This document shows positions 1 to 8,830 of a stretch of 64,000 nucleotides of DNA, piece by piece; the first letter of the stretch is position 1, and each line of letters begins with the position of its first letter. The notes under the pieces were generated by a model, which was not told the origin of the DNA, did not search any database, and saw nothing but the letters and a program-made list of their open reading frames with translations. The position numbers were made by a program, and so were the translations under genes. The DNA is from Rhodopirellula bahusiensis. Its GTDB lineage: Bacteria; Planctomycetota; Planctomycetia; Pirellulales; Pirellulaceae. Location of the stretch: assembly GCF_002727185.1 (NCBI RefSeq), contig NZ_NIZW01000001.1, forward strand, positions 310,001 through 374,000, read 5' to 3'.

Positions 1-965
1 GCCGGGACCCAGAACTTCATTTGATTCTGAAACAAAACGTCGGGCGGCGACTCCCCGCGATGACACTGAACGGCAATTGCGTGTGCAATTCGAAGAAATG
101 GACGCATTCCAATCGACCGATCGTCCACCGCTCGATCAACCAAGGTCGCCAAGTAGGCTTCCGCCGCCGCTTGAGTGGAATCGTGCTGCATCGCAGCGGC
201 AGCGATCGCGGCGACGGTGATATCACGAGACGTCAGTGGCGTGGCTTCGGTTGGCAGGTCAGCTTGGGCGTTCAAGAACGACGTTGCCATCTCCAGGTTT
301 CCGCGGGCTCCCAACAATTGTGACAGCACCAACAACTCCTCCGCACCGGAAACGTTTTGCTCCCGAAGCTCTTCCAACGCGATTCGCAATCTTGGCAAGC
401 GTCCGAGGTCATTCGCAGCTTGCAACAGCATCCATCCACTGCAAAAGAAGCCTTTGACGGGACCGACCGAAGCAACCGCAAATGTATTGTCTCGCGGCCG
501 TTCGCCAATCGATCGAGCAAAGACTTTAGGCGGAGCGTCCGTTGGTAACGGCGTCGATAGAACTCGCACTCGTTTGCGTTGCTCCGTCGGGAGTGTCCAC
601 TCCTCCAGCAGTTCGTACTGCTGATCACTACTCAACTGGCCCATCGAACGATTCAAAGCGGCCGCGGCCGATGGCAAGTCGCTGTAGATCAGATCGGAGA
701 TCGCCAAACCACCCACTGCGTCCAGCTCTCGTAGTGCCGTCTCCGGATCGCGGTCTCGCAGCGCGGGCAACACGAGTGCAGTGTAAGACGGCTTTGCCTT
801 CGCAACCGTCGTCGCCCCAAAGGCATCCGACAAACGTGTCAGGCTGTCTTGCGCCGCACAGTTGGATGCGTTTTGAGTCAACCAAAGCGTCGCCAAGCTA
901 ACGAGCGTGATTGCAATCGATCGACATGGAATCTTGCTTTGCAGAAGAAGCTTTTTCGAATTCAT
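1..965 (-). CDS. secreted DUF1581/DUF1583-like paralogue, N-terminal part (cut by window edge)
   Basis: An open frame of 321 codons runs leftward from an ATG at 965 to the window edge without a stop, so only the N-terminal part is visible. It opens with a basic stretch and a hydrophobic segment ending near CAAQ, which looks like a signal peptide. The body is helical, with a W-T-L-P motif like the W-V-L-P motif at the same relative position of the two genes upstream in transcription (1007-4369 and 4356-7799). It therefore looks like a third tandem paralogue. It starts 41 bases after the previous stop, consistent with one operon. No clear ribosome binding site precedes the ATG. The function is unknown, and the C-terminal domain that would confirm the family lies outside the window. 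Confidence 0.75.
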   Translation of the reverse strand, partial: MNSKKLLLQSKIPCRSIAITLVSLATLWLTQNASNCAAQDSLTRLSDAFGATTVAKAKPSYTALVLPALRDRDPETALRELDAVGGLAISDLIYSDLPSAAAALNRSMGQLSSDQQYELLEEWTLPTEQRKRVRVLSTPLPTDAPPKVFARSIGERPRDNTFAVASVGPVKGFFCSGWMLLQAANDLGRLPRLRIALEELREQNVSGAEELLVLSQLLGARGNLEMATSFLNAQADLPTEATPLTSRDITVAAIAAAAMQHDSTQAAAEAYLATLVDRAVDDRSIGMRPFLRIAHAIAVQCHRGESPPDVLFQNQMKFWVP

Positions 966-1006
966 TTTGAGATCGTGATGCGAGTCATGAATCATGGCGT
1001 GAAGTT

Positions 1007-4000
1007 TCAACGGAAGAGATTGCGAAAAGATTCAAAGATGCTGGTGGGCTGCGGTTTTGGTTTGGCAGGTGTCGGGACAACGATCACCCGGTCATTGCGA
1101 TTGGTCGCTGGGAGAGGAACATCGAGTGTCGCCGCATCCGCTCTCACGTGAATCGACTTCAGCAACACTTCTGACGTTCGGCCTTCCCCTCCAGTGTGCA
1201 ATACAACGCGGACTCTCCTTGGGTCGATCGGTTCATCAGAAACCGGAATGGCGCCCAGCATCAAAGGTTGGCCGCCCGCTTGTCGACCCGTGATGCAAAA
1301 GCACATGTTGCCACGCCGCGTGATTCGGAAGTAATCGGGATTGTCATAGGGGTGATTCCCTATGATCTTGTAAGTCGATTTCCCGTTCTCCAGGGTCCGC
1401 GTCATTGCTCGACTGACGATTGCCCCCGAGTCGGACTTGCTCAGCATCGCATCCACCTGCGTGCTTTCGTCGTTGCTCCATTCGATCTGCAAATACAGCT
1501 GGGTCTGAAGGTTTTGTGTTGGAGTCGGCAATTGCAACGGATCAAAGAAAAATGCGATGTCAAAATCGCCTTCGATGCGATGCCGTAGGGAGATACCCGC
1601 GCTTGACCATTCATCCGTTCCCGGGGCGGTGACTTTCAGCCCCGAGGCTGTCTGCTGCACATTTCCCCATCGGTAGATTTCCGCTGGACTGACGGGCGAC
1701 CGCGTGAAATCACGGACCATCGAGACGGGCAGCAATTCGCGATACTTGTTCAACGACGCGAATGTCTCGCTGGCATCAACTTCGTTCGCACCTTCGAGAC
1801 GTTCAGCTCGGACCTGCAACTCAGTGAACCGCGTGCTCACCCGACCATTGGGGCCTTGGATCTGGACTCCGAATTGAATTCCCAGCGGCTGCAAATCGTC
1901 TGTGACGAATTGTTCTTCACCAAGCAAATAGAAGTAGTCCGAATCTCCATCTGCCGCCAAATAAAACACTTTGTCGCCGCGACGTGAAAGCCTCAGTCGC
2001 CCGGCGTCGTTGTCACAAGGGATCCTGCCAAAGTAGTTGCGTCGTTGTTCCCCATTGACCGTCGCCATTCTCAAGCACTGCATCAATTGGTCGTTGCTGC
2101 GATCTTCCACTCGCTGGATCAATGCCATGTCCTCCTCCGCCGTGTCGGCAACCAAGTGCAAACGCACACTGCCGATCTTTTCCTTCAACGACTCACATTG
2201 CATTTGATCGTAGGCGACGATGACGTCGAAGTCCCCTCCGACTTGAATGTCGGGTGCCACCAATGTTCCACGGTAGCCAGTTTCGCTGAACTGGCTGATC
2301 ACCATTCCTTCGTTGGATGCGACCACCGTCTTGGCCGGATCACCTTCGACCTGAACAAACTTGCCTCTGGCGAATGAGTCACGGTTGATCCGGTAGTTCA
2401 ACTTCTTGCCCGGTTCGCTCGCCGTCCAATCCAAGCTTCCGTCAAAATCATCCGCCAGAAGTTGCTTTTCGATGGGTGGCAACTCAGTCGGCCAATCCCC
2501 GATCCATCGAACATTTCGGACTCGCAGTGACGATTGGTCTGCGAAGTGGAACAAACCAAAGCATGGATTCACACCGTCGGTTTCAACCTCCGAGTTGTGG
2601 ATCACCTCACCGTTCAATCGCAATATGACCTCGTCCCCCCGCCGCTGAAGCTGCATTTGATTCCAATCATTCAATCGCAAGGAATCAAGCCGATCTTGCT
2701 TGCTGCCCCTGCCGCGTTCATTGTCAGCACGCAATCCACGTCGGTCATAGCGTCCGTCGGTCAACCGATGTTCGGTCACCCCCGTTTCGCGAATCAGGTA
2801 GCACGTTCTCCCGAGTGCGGGGTGAGCCATCCACTGCTCTCCGTCGTACCAAAATTCATATTCGATCACCCCGTCTTCAACCATCGGCCGGATGTATCGC
2901 AGGAGATGCTCCACATGGCTGCCGCGAGGCAGGTAACCCAATCGCGGGTCAGTGATTTCGGTGGTCGAATCGCCCTGAGAATCTTCCACTCGATTGCCCG
3001 ACCAATTCGCCAGTTGGTTCGGACGGTTTCCGGGGTCTTGGTAATAGTCATACCAACCCAGCAGATCGGAAGATTCGACCATCTCGATGCTTTTCGGGAT
3101 GACAGGATTGCCAGTGATCCGCAGATTGTCGACGCCGCCTTGCACTCGGTAATTGGTGCGAACGCCGAGCCACGGATACACGGAGTCACCAACATCTTGC
3201 CGATGGATTTCACGGCCGTTGACCGATGTCGTCACCACTCCATCTCGCACTCTCACTCGCGTGCGCAAAACACCGTATCGATGGGTGTCCGTCAGTGGCT
3301 CACCGATGCTCGTGCGTCCTAATTCCTGACGCACATTTCCCAGCATGCTTTGCGTGTGGTTGTAGACCAGCCCCGCGTAGTAACCGCCGACCAAAAGATG
3401 CGCTTCGCGGTAGCCAAACCCGGTTGCCATCGCGTCAACGGAGTAGTCACCCTGCACTGGCGACTGAAAGAACACGAAGTCGTCTCCGTAGTTGGACGGA
3501 TTGCGATAGCTGCCTCGCTCAATCACGGGAAGTGGATGGGGAAACGCATTGCCGTGCTCAAAGGCCCTTTCGAGACTTCCCGTGTACCACTGTGAAGCCT
3601 CCCGGGCCGATCGCTCGTCCGCTTTGACTGGATCGTTCAGTTTGGCTTGGGCGGCGACCAAATGACGAATCCATGCTGGACGATCGTATTCCTTGCGATA
3701 AGCCAGCGTCGTGAACAAGACCAGTTCGCGAATCGCTGTCGTCAAAGTTGGCGTCTTGGTCGCTTGCTGAGCGAGTAAAACAATTCCATCCCGCGAATGT
3801 TCCAAAAGCGATTCATCGGAGCGGATGAGCTTCAACAACTCATCCACGTGTTTCTCCACCAGCGGAGCATCGCCCATTTCAAACGCCACAAGAATGACGA
3901 GCACCAATTGATCGCAACGATCGCTCGGTGATTTGGCTTGATAACCAAGGACAGCCTCCGAAAGCGATGAAAGCAGATCCAATTGTTTGGCGACGTGAAC

Positions 4001-4369
4001 CAATTTCAGCGCCGGAGAATCAACCTCCGGTCGTTGCCGCTGCTGATCATCGACGATCCCATAGTCGGCCGTGATGCGAAGCCCCGGATAGCTCGGACCG
4101 GGCAGCACCCAGGAACGAAGAAATAGAAAATGTTCATCGGGAGCGAGATCCTCCGCACGAGCGTCAATGGTTGCACCGGAGTCCGAGGCATGCTGGTCAT
4201 TCATTATCCAAGCTGCGGCCACTTCATCCGACCGCCCCGTCCGATCGTCAGCAAGCAACGAACGTTGCCCGACTCCATGCCAAACGACCAACGCTAAGAC
4301 AATCGCGAAGCAATTCAAAACAATTTGAACCCTTGAGGTTTTTATCATGCCAGCTTCAACGAAACACAT
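1007..4369 (-). CDS. large secreted planctomycete protein, DUF1581/DUF1583-like
   Basis: A 1120-residue protein with an N-terminal hydrophobic export signal (residues about 8-40). The rest is a series of beta-rich, LamG-like segments, for example around the phrases DDFDGSLDW and GDFDVIVAYD. It is a clear paralogue of the upstream gene: both share segments such as GWYDYY/GWASYY, RYIRP/YYVRP and HPALGRT/HPCIGRT in the same order. Both also end in the same C-terminal motif (FESFRNLFR here). The layout matches the DUF1581/DUF1583 families of Rhodopirellula-type planctomycetes, whose function is not established. The first ATG overlaps the upstream stop by 14 bases; Met8 is an alternative start. 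Extracytoplasmic location is inferred from the signal peptide. Confidence 0.85.
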   Translation of the reverse strand: MCFVEAGMIKTSRVQIVLNCFAIVLALVVWHGVGQRSLLADDRTGRSDEVAAAWIMNDQHASDSGATIDARAEDLAPDEHFLFLRSWVLPGPSYPGLRITADYGIVDDQQRQRPEVDSPALKLVHVAKQLDLLSSLSEAVLGYQAKSPSDRCDQLVLVILVAFEMGDAPLVEKHVDELLKLIRSDESLLEHSRDGIVLLAQQATKTPTLTTAIRELVLFTTLAYRKEYDRPAWIRHLVAAQAKLNDPVKADERSAREASQWYTGSLERAFEHGNAFPHPLPVIERGSYRNPSNYGDDFVFFQSPVQGDYSVDAMATGFGYREAHLLVGGYYAGLVYNHTQSMLGNVRQELGRTSIGEPLTDTHRYGVLRTRVRVRDGVVTTSVNGREIHRQDVGDSVYPWLGVRTNYRVQGGVDNLRITGNPVIPKSIEMVESSDLLGWYDYYQDPGNRPNQLANWSGNRVEDSQGDSTTEITDPRLGYLPRGSHVEHLLRYIRPMVEDGVIEYEFWYDGEQWMAHPALGRTCYLIRETGVTEHRLTDGRYDRRGLRADNERGRGSKQDRLDSLRLNDWNQMQLQRRGDEVILRLNGEVIHNSEVETDGVNPCFGLFHFADQSSLRVRNVRWIGDWPTELPPIEKQLLADDFDGSLDWTASEPGKKLNYRINRDSFARGKFVQVEGDPAKTVVASNEGMVISQFSETGYRGTLVAPDIQVGGDFDVIVAYDQMQCESLKEKIGSVRLHLVADTAEEDMALIQRVEDRSNDQLMQCLRMATVNGEQRRNYFGRIPCDNDAGRLRLSRRGDKVFYLAADGDSDYFYLLGEEQFVTDDLQPLGIQFGVQIQGPNGRVSTRFTELQVRAERLEGANEVDASETFASLNKYRELLPVSMVRDFTRSPVSPAEIYRWGNVQQTASGLKVTAPGTDEWSSAGISLRHRIEGDFDIAFFFDPLQLPTPTQNLQTQLYLQIEWSNDESTQVDAMLSKSDSGAIVSRAMTRTLENGKSTYKIIGNHPYDNPDYFRITRRGNMCFCITGRQAGGQPLMLGAIPVSDEPIDPRRVRVVLHTGGEGRTSEVLLKSIHVRADAATLDVPLPATNRNDRVIVVPTPAKPKPQPTSIFESFRNLFR

Positions 4370-7300
4370 TGCGAATGGAATTGTAGATCTGCGAAGGTAC
4401 CGAATCTTCAGGTGGGTTCGCCGTTGACGGAGCGTTCGCCGGCATTGCCTGAAAAGGAGCAGTCCACGAATCTGTCGTCGGCGTGCTTGGATCGGTGTGG
4501 ATCGACATCCGCTTCAGCACAGCCCGCATCTCACCGTTGTTCAACCCACCAATGAACCAAGTCTCCGCTTTGGTCGCGACCGTCTTACGCTTCAGTTTAT
4601 GGACAGCAACCAACGTTTCATTCTCTGAACCATCGACCTGATACAGGAAGTGCAGAGCCTGGTCTCTCAAAGCGATTCGCAACTGACCAGGCGACTCGAC
4701 GATTAGGCTGCGCAACGGTTGATAGATCGTCTTTCCATCCTGGTTACGTGCCACAATTCGCGGTCTCAATTCGATCCTTCCGTCGGGCTCGTATCGAGTG
4801 ATCAAAGTCGCTTCCGTAACGGTCAGGTGCAAGGGATCGAACTCCACCGTTCCAATCTCGGAAAGATGCATTCCAATCACCGCCTCCGTTGTCATGCCGC
4901 TCTCACGATTCCCAACCGCTTTGATAATTGAGAATTCGGCTTGAATATCAGCCGCCACCGTGTGCTGCAATGGCTTGAGGATCGCGACCCTTTCTGCCGT
5001 TTCGGCACCACCCAACGCAGTGAACAGAAGCCCATCGCTTGTGTCATTAATGCTTTCAGCCGGACCATCAGCAACGATCCACTCCCCATTCAGCATTGCC
5101 TGCTTGGTCAGGTTGAGATCCAACGCATGCATCTCATCGCGTGCTCGATTCAAGTTTTCGAGGGTAAAGGGTGATTCGGCCGACTGCAAATCAATCGTGT
5201 CCGCTCGAATGGTCAGATCGGTCCAGGTACCGCGGACGCTCATGCCTTTGCCGCCCACGCTGTAGTTGTAAAAACCGAGTGGAGGCACCGGCCCCAGTGG
5301 AATCTCCGTCGAACCGATCAGCCGAAACTGCGACGAGTCACCTTGAGCGAACAAGCCATAAATCGTGCCTCCTCGCCTTACCAAACGCAGTCGCCCCGAT
5401 GTCGAAAGTTCTCGTCGAGTCCAGCCACGAACCCATTTGTAACCTCCGCCCGGGTTCTTTGTGTTGTGGACAAAGGCAACATCAGGCAGACCACTCAAAC
5501 GGTCTCGACGAATACAAACATCCAAGCAACTGCGATGTCCGTTGTCGAGCTGAACCGTCATCCCGAGCCCACAATGCCACGTCGGTTCTTCATCACCGAT
5601 TTGCAAGTCTTTGAAACCGAACGTGATCTCGAAATCACCATCGACGATGCCACTCAAGCGGATGGCTGTTTTGTCGGACGGCGTCGCACGCACCATGTGA
5701 ATGCCATCAGGCAATTGCGACAAACGATCCGCCCGTCCATCCACGATGAACGAATCCTCTGGGATTCCGTTTCGAAAATCATGCGTCCATTTTTCCGGCA
5801 ATGCCTCGGCAGCAGCTTCCAAGTCCTTGACCATTTCGGAAGCGAGTGACTGTTCCTGCAAATCGGGCAACGACTTCGTCCAATCACCGCTCAAATGCAG
5901 GTTGCGAACCACAGCTCGAGTCTGATCACGAAAATGGAAGAAACCAAACGTGCGTGATTCATCAACATCAATTTGCCTCTCCGCAATTCGTTTCCCATTC
6001 AGCAGTACCGCGACACGGTTGCCTCTGAACTGCACCTCCGCTCGGTTCCATCCCTTGACGAGGCCGGGTGTTGTGCCGCCTGCCGTTGCCTTCATATTGT
6101 CAGGTCGAAGAGGTGTCTTCTGAAACAATCCATCTGTGATCTCATGTAGAGACACACCGCTGGAAGTGATCAGAAAAGCCGTCCGACCAATGCATGGATG
6201 CACCGCGTAAGAATCTTCGTCGCATAAGAATTCATAGTTGATGCGTGCATCCCAAACGATTGGACGCACGTAATACAAGAGGTCCTCGTCGTGAGAGCCG
6301 AGACATCCACCGGTTCGCTCACTGGTCAGGTGCAGCACGTCACCTAGTTCTTTGGCCTTCCAAATCCCTAACCCGTTGTTCTCATCCGCGTCGTAGTAGC
6401 TCGCCCAACCTCTTAGTGATGGATCACTTAGCAGATCAATCGCCCCCGGATCACCGGGTTGTCCCGTGATTCGCAAATCGGAGATGTGCCCCTTCGAGCG
6501 ACGCCAACCGCGAATGCCAACCCACGGTGCCGAAGCGTTGCGCGACGAGTCAACGAGAACACGCCGCCCATTGAAAAAGTGTTCGAGCTTGCCAGCAGAA
6601 CTGGTCACCCGAACAAAGCTTTCGCCACTGAGCGGCTCAATCGGCTCGTCGACTGGAACTTCCCAATTCCCTTTGGCAAAGCTGCCAACCGACGAGATTG
6701 GGCGAGAGTCCGATGGGTTGGCCGCTAATCCACCAGCCATAATTTCGCTGAACGCACCATTGAGAGTTGAGACCTCCGCGACAGCTTCGTAGTCACCTAC
6801 CAATGGATTACGATACACGAGGTAGTCCAGCTCGTGCCCGGAAACTTTCACCACCCCTTGGTCATGCATGGCAAAGCGTGGCAAGACGCTTCCGCGTCCA
6901 TGGGAAGCAGCATCGACTCGGCTGAACACATCAAACGAATCAGGAACACTCGCCAACGAGTCATGCGTTCGAGCGGAACAGTACCCAAACAACAAACACA
7001 GGTAATCCGCAGTCAGGTCGAACTCTGAGTCAGGAATGTAGTCTCGAAGCCCGGAGAACGCGCCGAACAATTCTTCGATCACTAAATCGGTCGTCGCGGG
7101 ATTCTCCACGGCGGCCCACAGAATGATCAAGTCCGACCACCACAATTCGGCCGCGTTCAGATCTTGCCAGTGTCGATTTTTCGCAAATCGTTCCGTCAGA
7201 CGCTGCAACACATCTTCGCGATCAGATGCGGCAATCGCCAATAGGGTCGACAGCGTTTCCTTCGCCTGAATTTGTTGTTCGCCGACCGGTTGCAGTTCCG

Positions 7301-7799
7301 CGATCTGACTCTTCAACTCCGACTGAAAATTCAACTGCGTCGCCAAAGCGACCATTTCTCGAGCGGGACAATGAATCCATCCGCTCTCCGGATACTCTGA
7401 CAATGTCGTCCAATGTCGATCCGCCACATCAGATGTTTTTCCAGCGGGTCGAGCAATCGAACCTCCGACTCGGATCTCATGGCCCTTGCCCGGCAATACC
7501 CACTGACGCAGTTCTTGATATTGCTGCGCAGGAGTCAACTCTCGAATCCGCGAAAGGAATTCAACCGCGTTTTCTTGAATCACGCCTTCGCCAAACAAGT
7601 GATTCAGCGACGCCGCATCCGACACACGCTCGCCACTCTTCACTGGATCCGCGGACCGACCGTCGCTGGGCAAGAACAGCACAGCAACGCATGCGCTCAT
7701 TCGAACGACCATCCAAACCGCGTTTCTCGATTCAACAAAGAGTGTTTCAAATCGCATTGGATTCCGTGTACCCAGGCTCAACAGATTTCCGGCATACAA
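4356..7799 (-). CDS. large secreted planctomycete protein, DUF1581/DUF1583-like
   Basis: A 1147-residue paralogue of the 1007-4369 product and the first gene of a leftward operon of three. The export signal is the hydrophobic stretch at residues about 30-50 (ending near GRSA). Met15 (start 7757) and Met30 are credible alternative starts, and no start has a strong ribosome binding site. An N-terminal helical region carries the W-V-L-P motif, followed by beta-rich LamG-like segments. The C-terminus YNSIRNVFR matches the paralogue's last nine residues in pattern. The gene diverges from the ECF sigma factor at 8117 and shares a 317-base control region with it. Binding or adhesion through the LamG-like folds is possible but unproven. 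Confidence 0.83.
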   Translation of the reverse strand: MYAGNLLSLGTRNPMRFETLFVESRNAVWMVVRMSACVAVLFLPSDGRSADPVKSGERVSDAASLNHLFGEGVIQENAVEFLSRIRELTPAQQYQELRQWVLPGKGHEIRVGGSIARPAGKTSDVADRHWTTLSEYPESGWIHCPAREMVALATQLNFQSELKSQIAELQPVGEQQIQAKETLSTLLAIAASDREDVLQRLTERFAKNRHWQDLNAAELWWSDLIILWAAVENPATTDLVIEELFGAFSGLRDYIPDSEFDLTADYLCLLFGYCSARTHDSLASVPDSFDVFSRVDAASHGRGSVLPRFAMHDQGVVKVSGHELDYLVYRNPLVGDYEAVAEVSTLNGAFSEIMAGGLAANPSDSRPISSVGSFAKGNWEVPVDEPIEPLSGESFVRVTSSAGKLEHFFNGRRVLVDSSRNASAPWVGIRGWRRSKGHISDLRITGQPGDPGAIDLLSDPSLRGWASYYDADENNGLGIWKAKELGDVLHLTSERTGGCLGSHDEDLLYYVRPIVWDARINYEFLCDEDSYAVHPCIGRTAFLITSSGVSLHEITDGLFQKTPLRPDNMKATAGGTTPGLVKGWNRAEVQFRGNRVAVLLNGKRIAERQIDVDESRTFGFFHFRDQTRAVVRNLHLSGDWTKSLPDLQEQSLASEMVKDLEAAAEALPEKWTHDFRNGIPEDSFIVDGRADRLSQLPDGIHMVRATPSDKTAIRLSGIVDGDFEITFGFKDLQIGDEEPTWHCGLGMTVQLDNGHRSCLDVCIRRDRLSGLPDVAFVHNTKNPGGGYKWVRGWTRRELSTSGRLRLVRRGGTIYGLFAQGDSSQFRLIGSTEIPLGPVPPLGFYNYSVGGKGMSVRGTWTDLTIRADTIDLQSAESPFTLENLNRARDEMHALDLNLTKQAMLNGEWIVADGPAESINDTSDGLLFTALGGAETAERVAILKPLQHTVAADIQAEFSIIKAVGNRESGMTTEAVIGMHLSEIGTVEFDPLHLTVTEATLITRYEPDGRIELRPRIVARNQDGKTIYQPLRSLIVESPGQLRIALRDQALHFLYQVDGSENETLVAVHKLKRKTVATKAETWFIGGLNNGEMRAVLKRMSIHTDPSTPTTDSWTAPFQAMPANAPSTANPPEDSVPSQIYNSIRNVFR

Positions 7800-8116
7800 G
7801 ATGTCGCTGCAAACACTCGGATCACACGCACCAATTTCGGAATTCCAGGTTTCTTATGGCGTTTTGATTCGAAGCGGCAGAGTCTTTCCTTCGATTTATA
7901 GCGGAAGGAAACAAGGGCGAGTGTGAACAACGACGCTCGCACGAAGTGAGCGTTGAAGTTTCAATGGTTCAAATGATCCGCTGCATTGGTCTCCGCTATG
8001 ATAAAGCCTTCTCGGGAGCCGTTTCGATTTTTTTCGATTGATTCCGCGTGTGATTCCGCGACCAGGTTCGACTTACCTCTGAATGCTGGTGGACCGCGGG
8101 TCCGTGATCCTGCCGA
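7800..8116. promoter_or_regulatory. divergent control region between the DUF1583-like operon and the sigma-factor operon
   Basis: This 317-base gap separates two divergent operons and must hold promoters for at least one of them. No convincing -35/-10 pair was identified by eye. Visible elements are an inverted repeat ACGCTC...GAGCGT (7933-7938 and 7948-7953), a T-rich tract near 8030, and a 10-base direct repeat at 8039-8060. No protein-coding frame with export or domain features is seen here. Confidence 0.5.
8039..8060. repeat. 10-base direct repeat, possible operator
   Basis: The decamer TGATTCCGCG occurs at 8039-8048 and again at 8051-8060, a period of 12 bases. It lies about 57-78 bases before the sigma-factor ATG. 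Short direct repeats in a divergent control region can be regulator sites, but nothing here identifies a binding protein. Confidence 0.35.
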
Positions 8117-8800
8117 ATGGCGAGACCAATTTTGAATAATGCTGAACTCATTGCCGGATTGCGAAATCGTGAGCCAAGTGCTGCTCAGTATTTGAACGAT
8201 TGCTTTGTTCCATCGATCTGGCGGTTCGTTTTTTATCGTGTGGATCGGAACGCTCACCTGGCAGAAGACATTGTTGCCGAGGCCGTCTTGGCTCTCATGT
8301 CAGCGGCGATTGCCGAGACTGAGATCGAGAACCCTGGCGGATGGCTGCGAACCGTTGCTCACCGACGCATTCAAGATCATTTCCGAGCCGCCGCTCGCGT
8401 TCGACATTTGATGGAAGACGCTCAGCACCAAGGTGAGCCCACTGATGACAACGACCCGGCGACTCAACACGACCAAGAACTGCGCCGCGAAAGTGTTCGC
8501 GAAGCGATCGACACTTTGCCGGAACACTACCGGCAAACACTTGAATGGAAATACGTGGATCAGGTCAGCGTCAAGGTGATCGCCGAGCGATTGGACACGA
8601 CCGAGAAAAGCGTTCAAGGAACACTGTTCCGAGCACGCCAAGCTTTGCGTGACCAACTGAAACCGGAACAGATTCCGGCGGCGAAGGCGAAGTGTTCCAA
8701 GTGTGAAAAAGAAGTTCCACGTCCAATTCAATCCGAAGATCCCCCATCCCAAAAATCGCCGTCACCTCCCAAACAGGTTTCGGCTTGGTTCTTTTTGTAA
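8117..8800 (+). CDS. ECF-family RNA polymerase sigma factor
   Basis: A 227-residue sigma factor. The N-terminal part (about 10-90) has the sigma-70 region 2 pattern, with a promoter-melting segment around the phrase GGWLRTVAHRRIQDHFR. Residues about 128-185 form region 4, an HTH beginning at IDTLPEHYRQT and continuing through VSVKVIAERL and the FRARQALRDQL recognition helix. Regions 1 and 3 are absent, as expected for extracytoplasmic-function sigmas. The last 30 residues are an unusual tail with a CSKC pair and a Pro/Ser-rich end. It is the first gene of the plus-strand run, and the next product has an anti-sigma-like N-terminus, so it probably controls this operon and perhaps the divergent DUF1583-like operon. 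The ECF subgroup is not assigned. Confidence 0.9.
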   Translation: MARPILNNAELIAGLRNREPSAAQYLNDCFVPSIWRFVFYRVDRNAHLAEDIVAEAVLALMSAAIAETEIENPGGWLRTVAHRRIQDHFRAAARVRHLMEDAQHQGEPTDDNDPATQHDQELRRESVREAIDTLPEHYRQTLEWKYVDQVSVKVIAERLDTTEKSVQGTLFRARQALRDQLKPEQIPAAKAKCSKCEKEVPRPIQSEDPPSQKSPSPPKQVSAWFFL

Positions 8801-8830
8801 GACGAAGCCAGGTAGCACAGGTTCGCTTCC

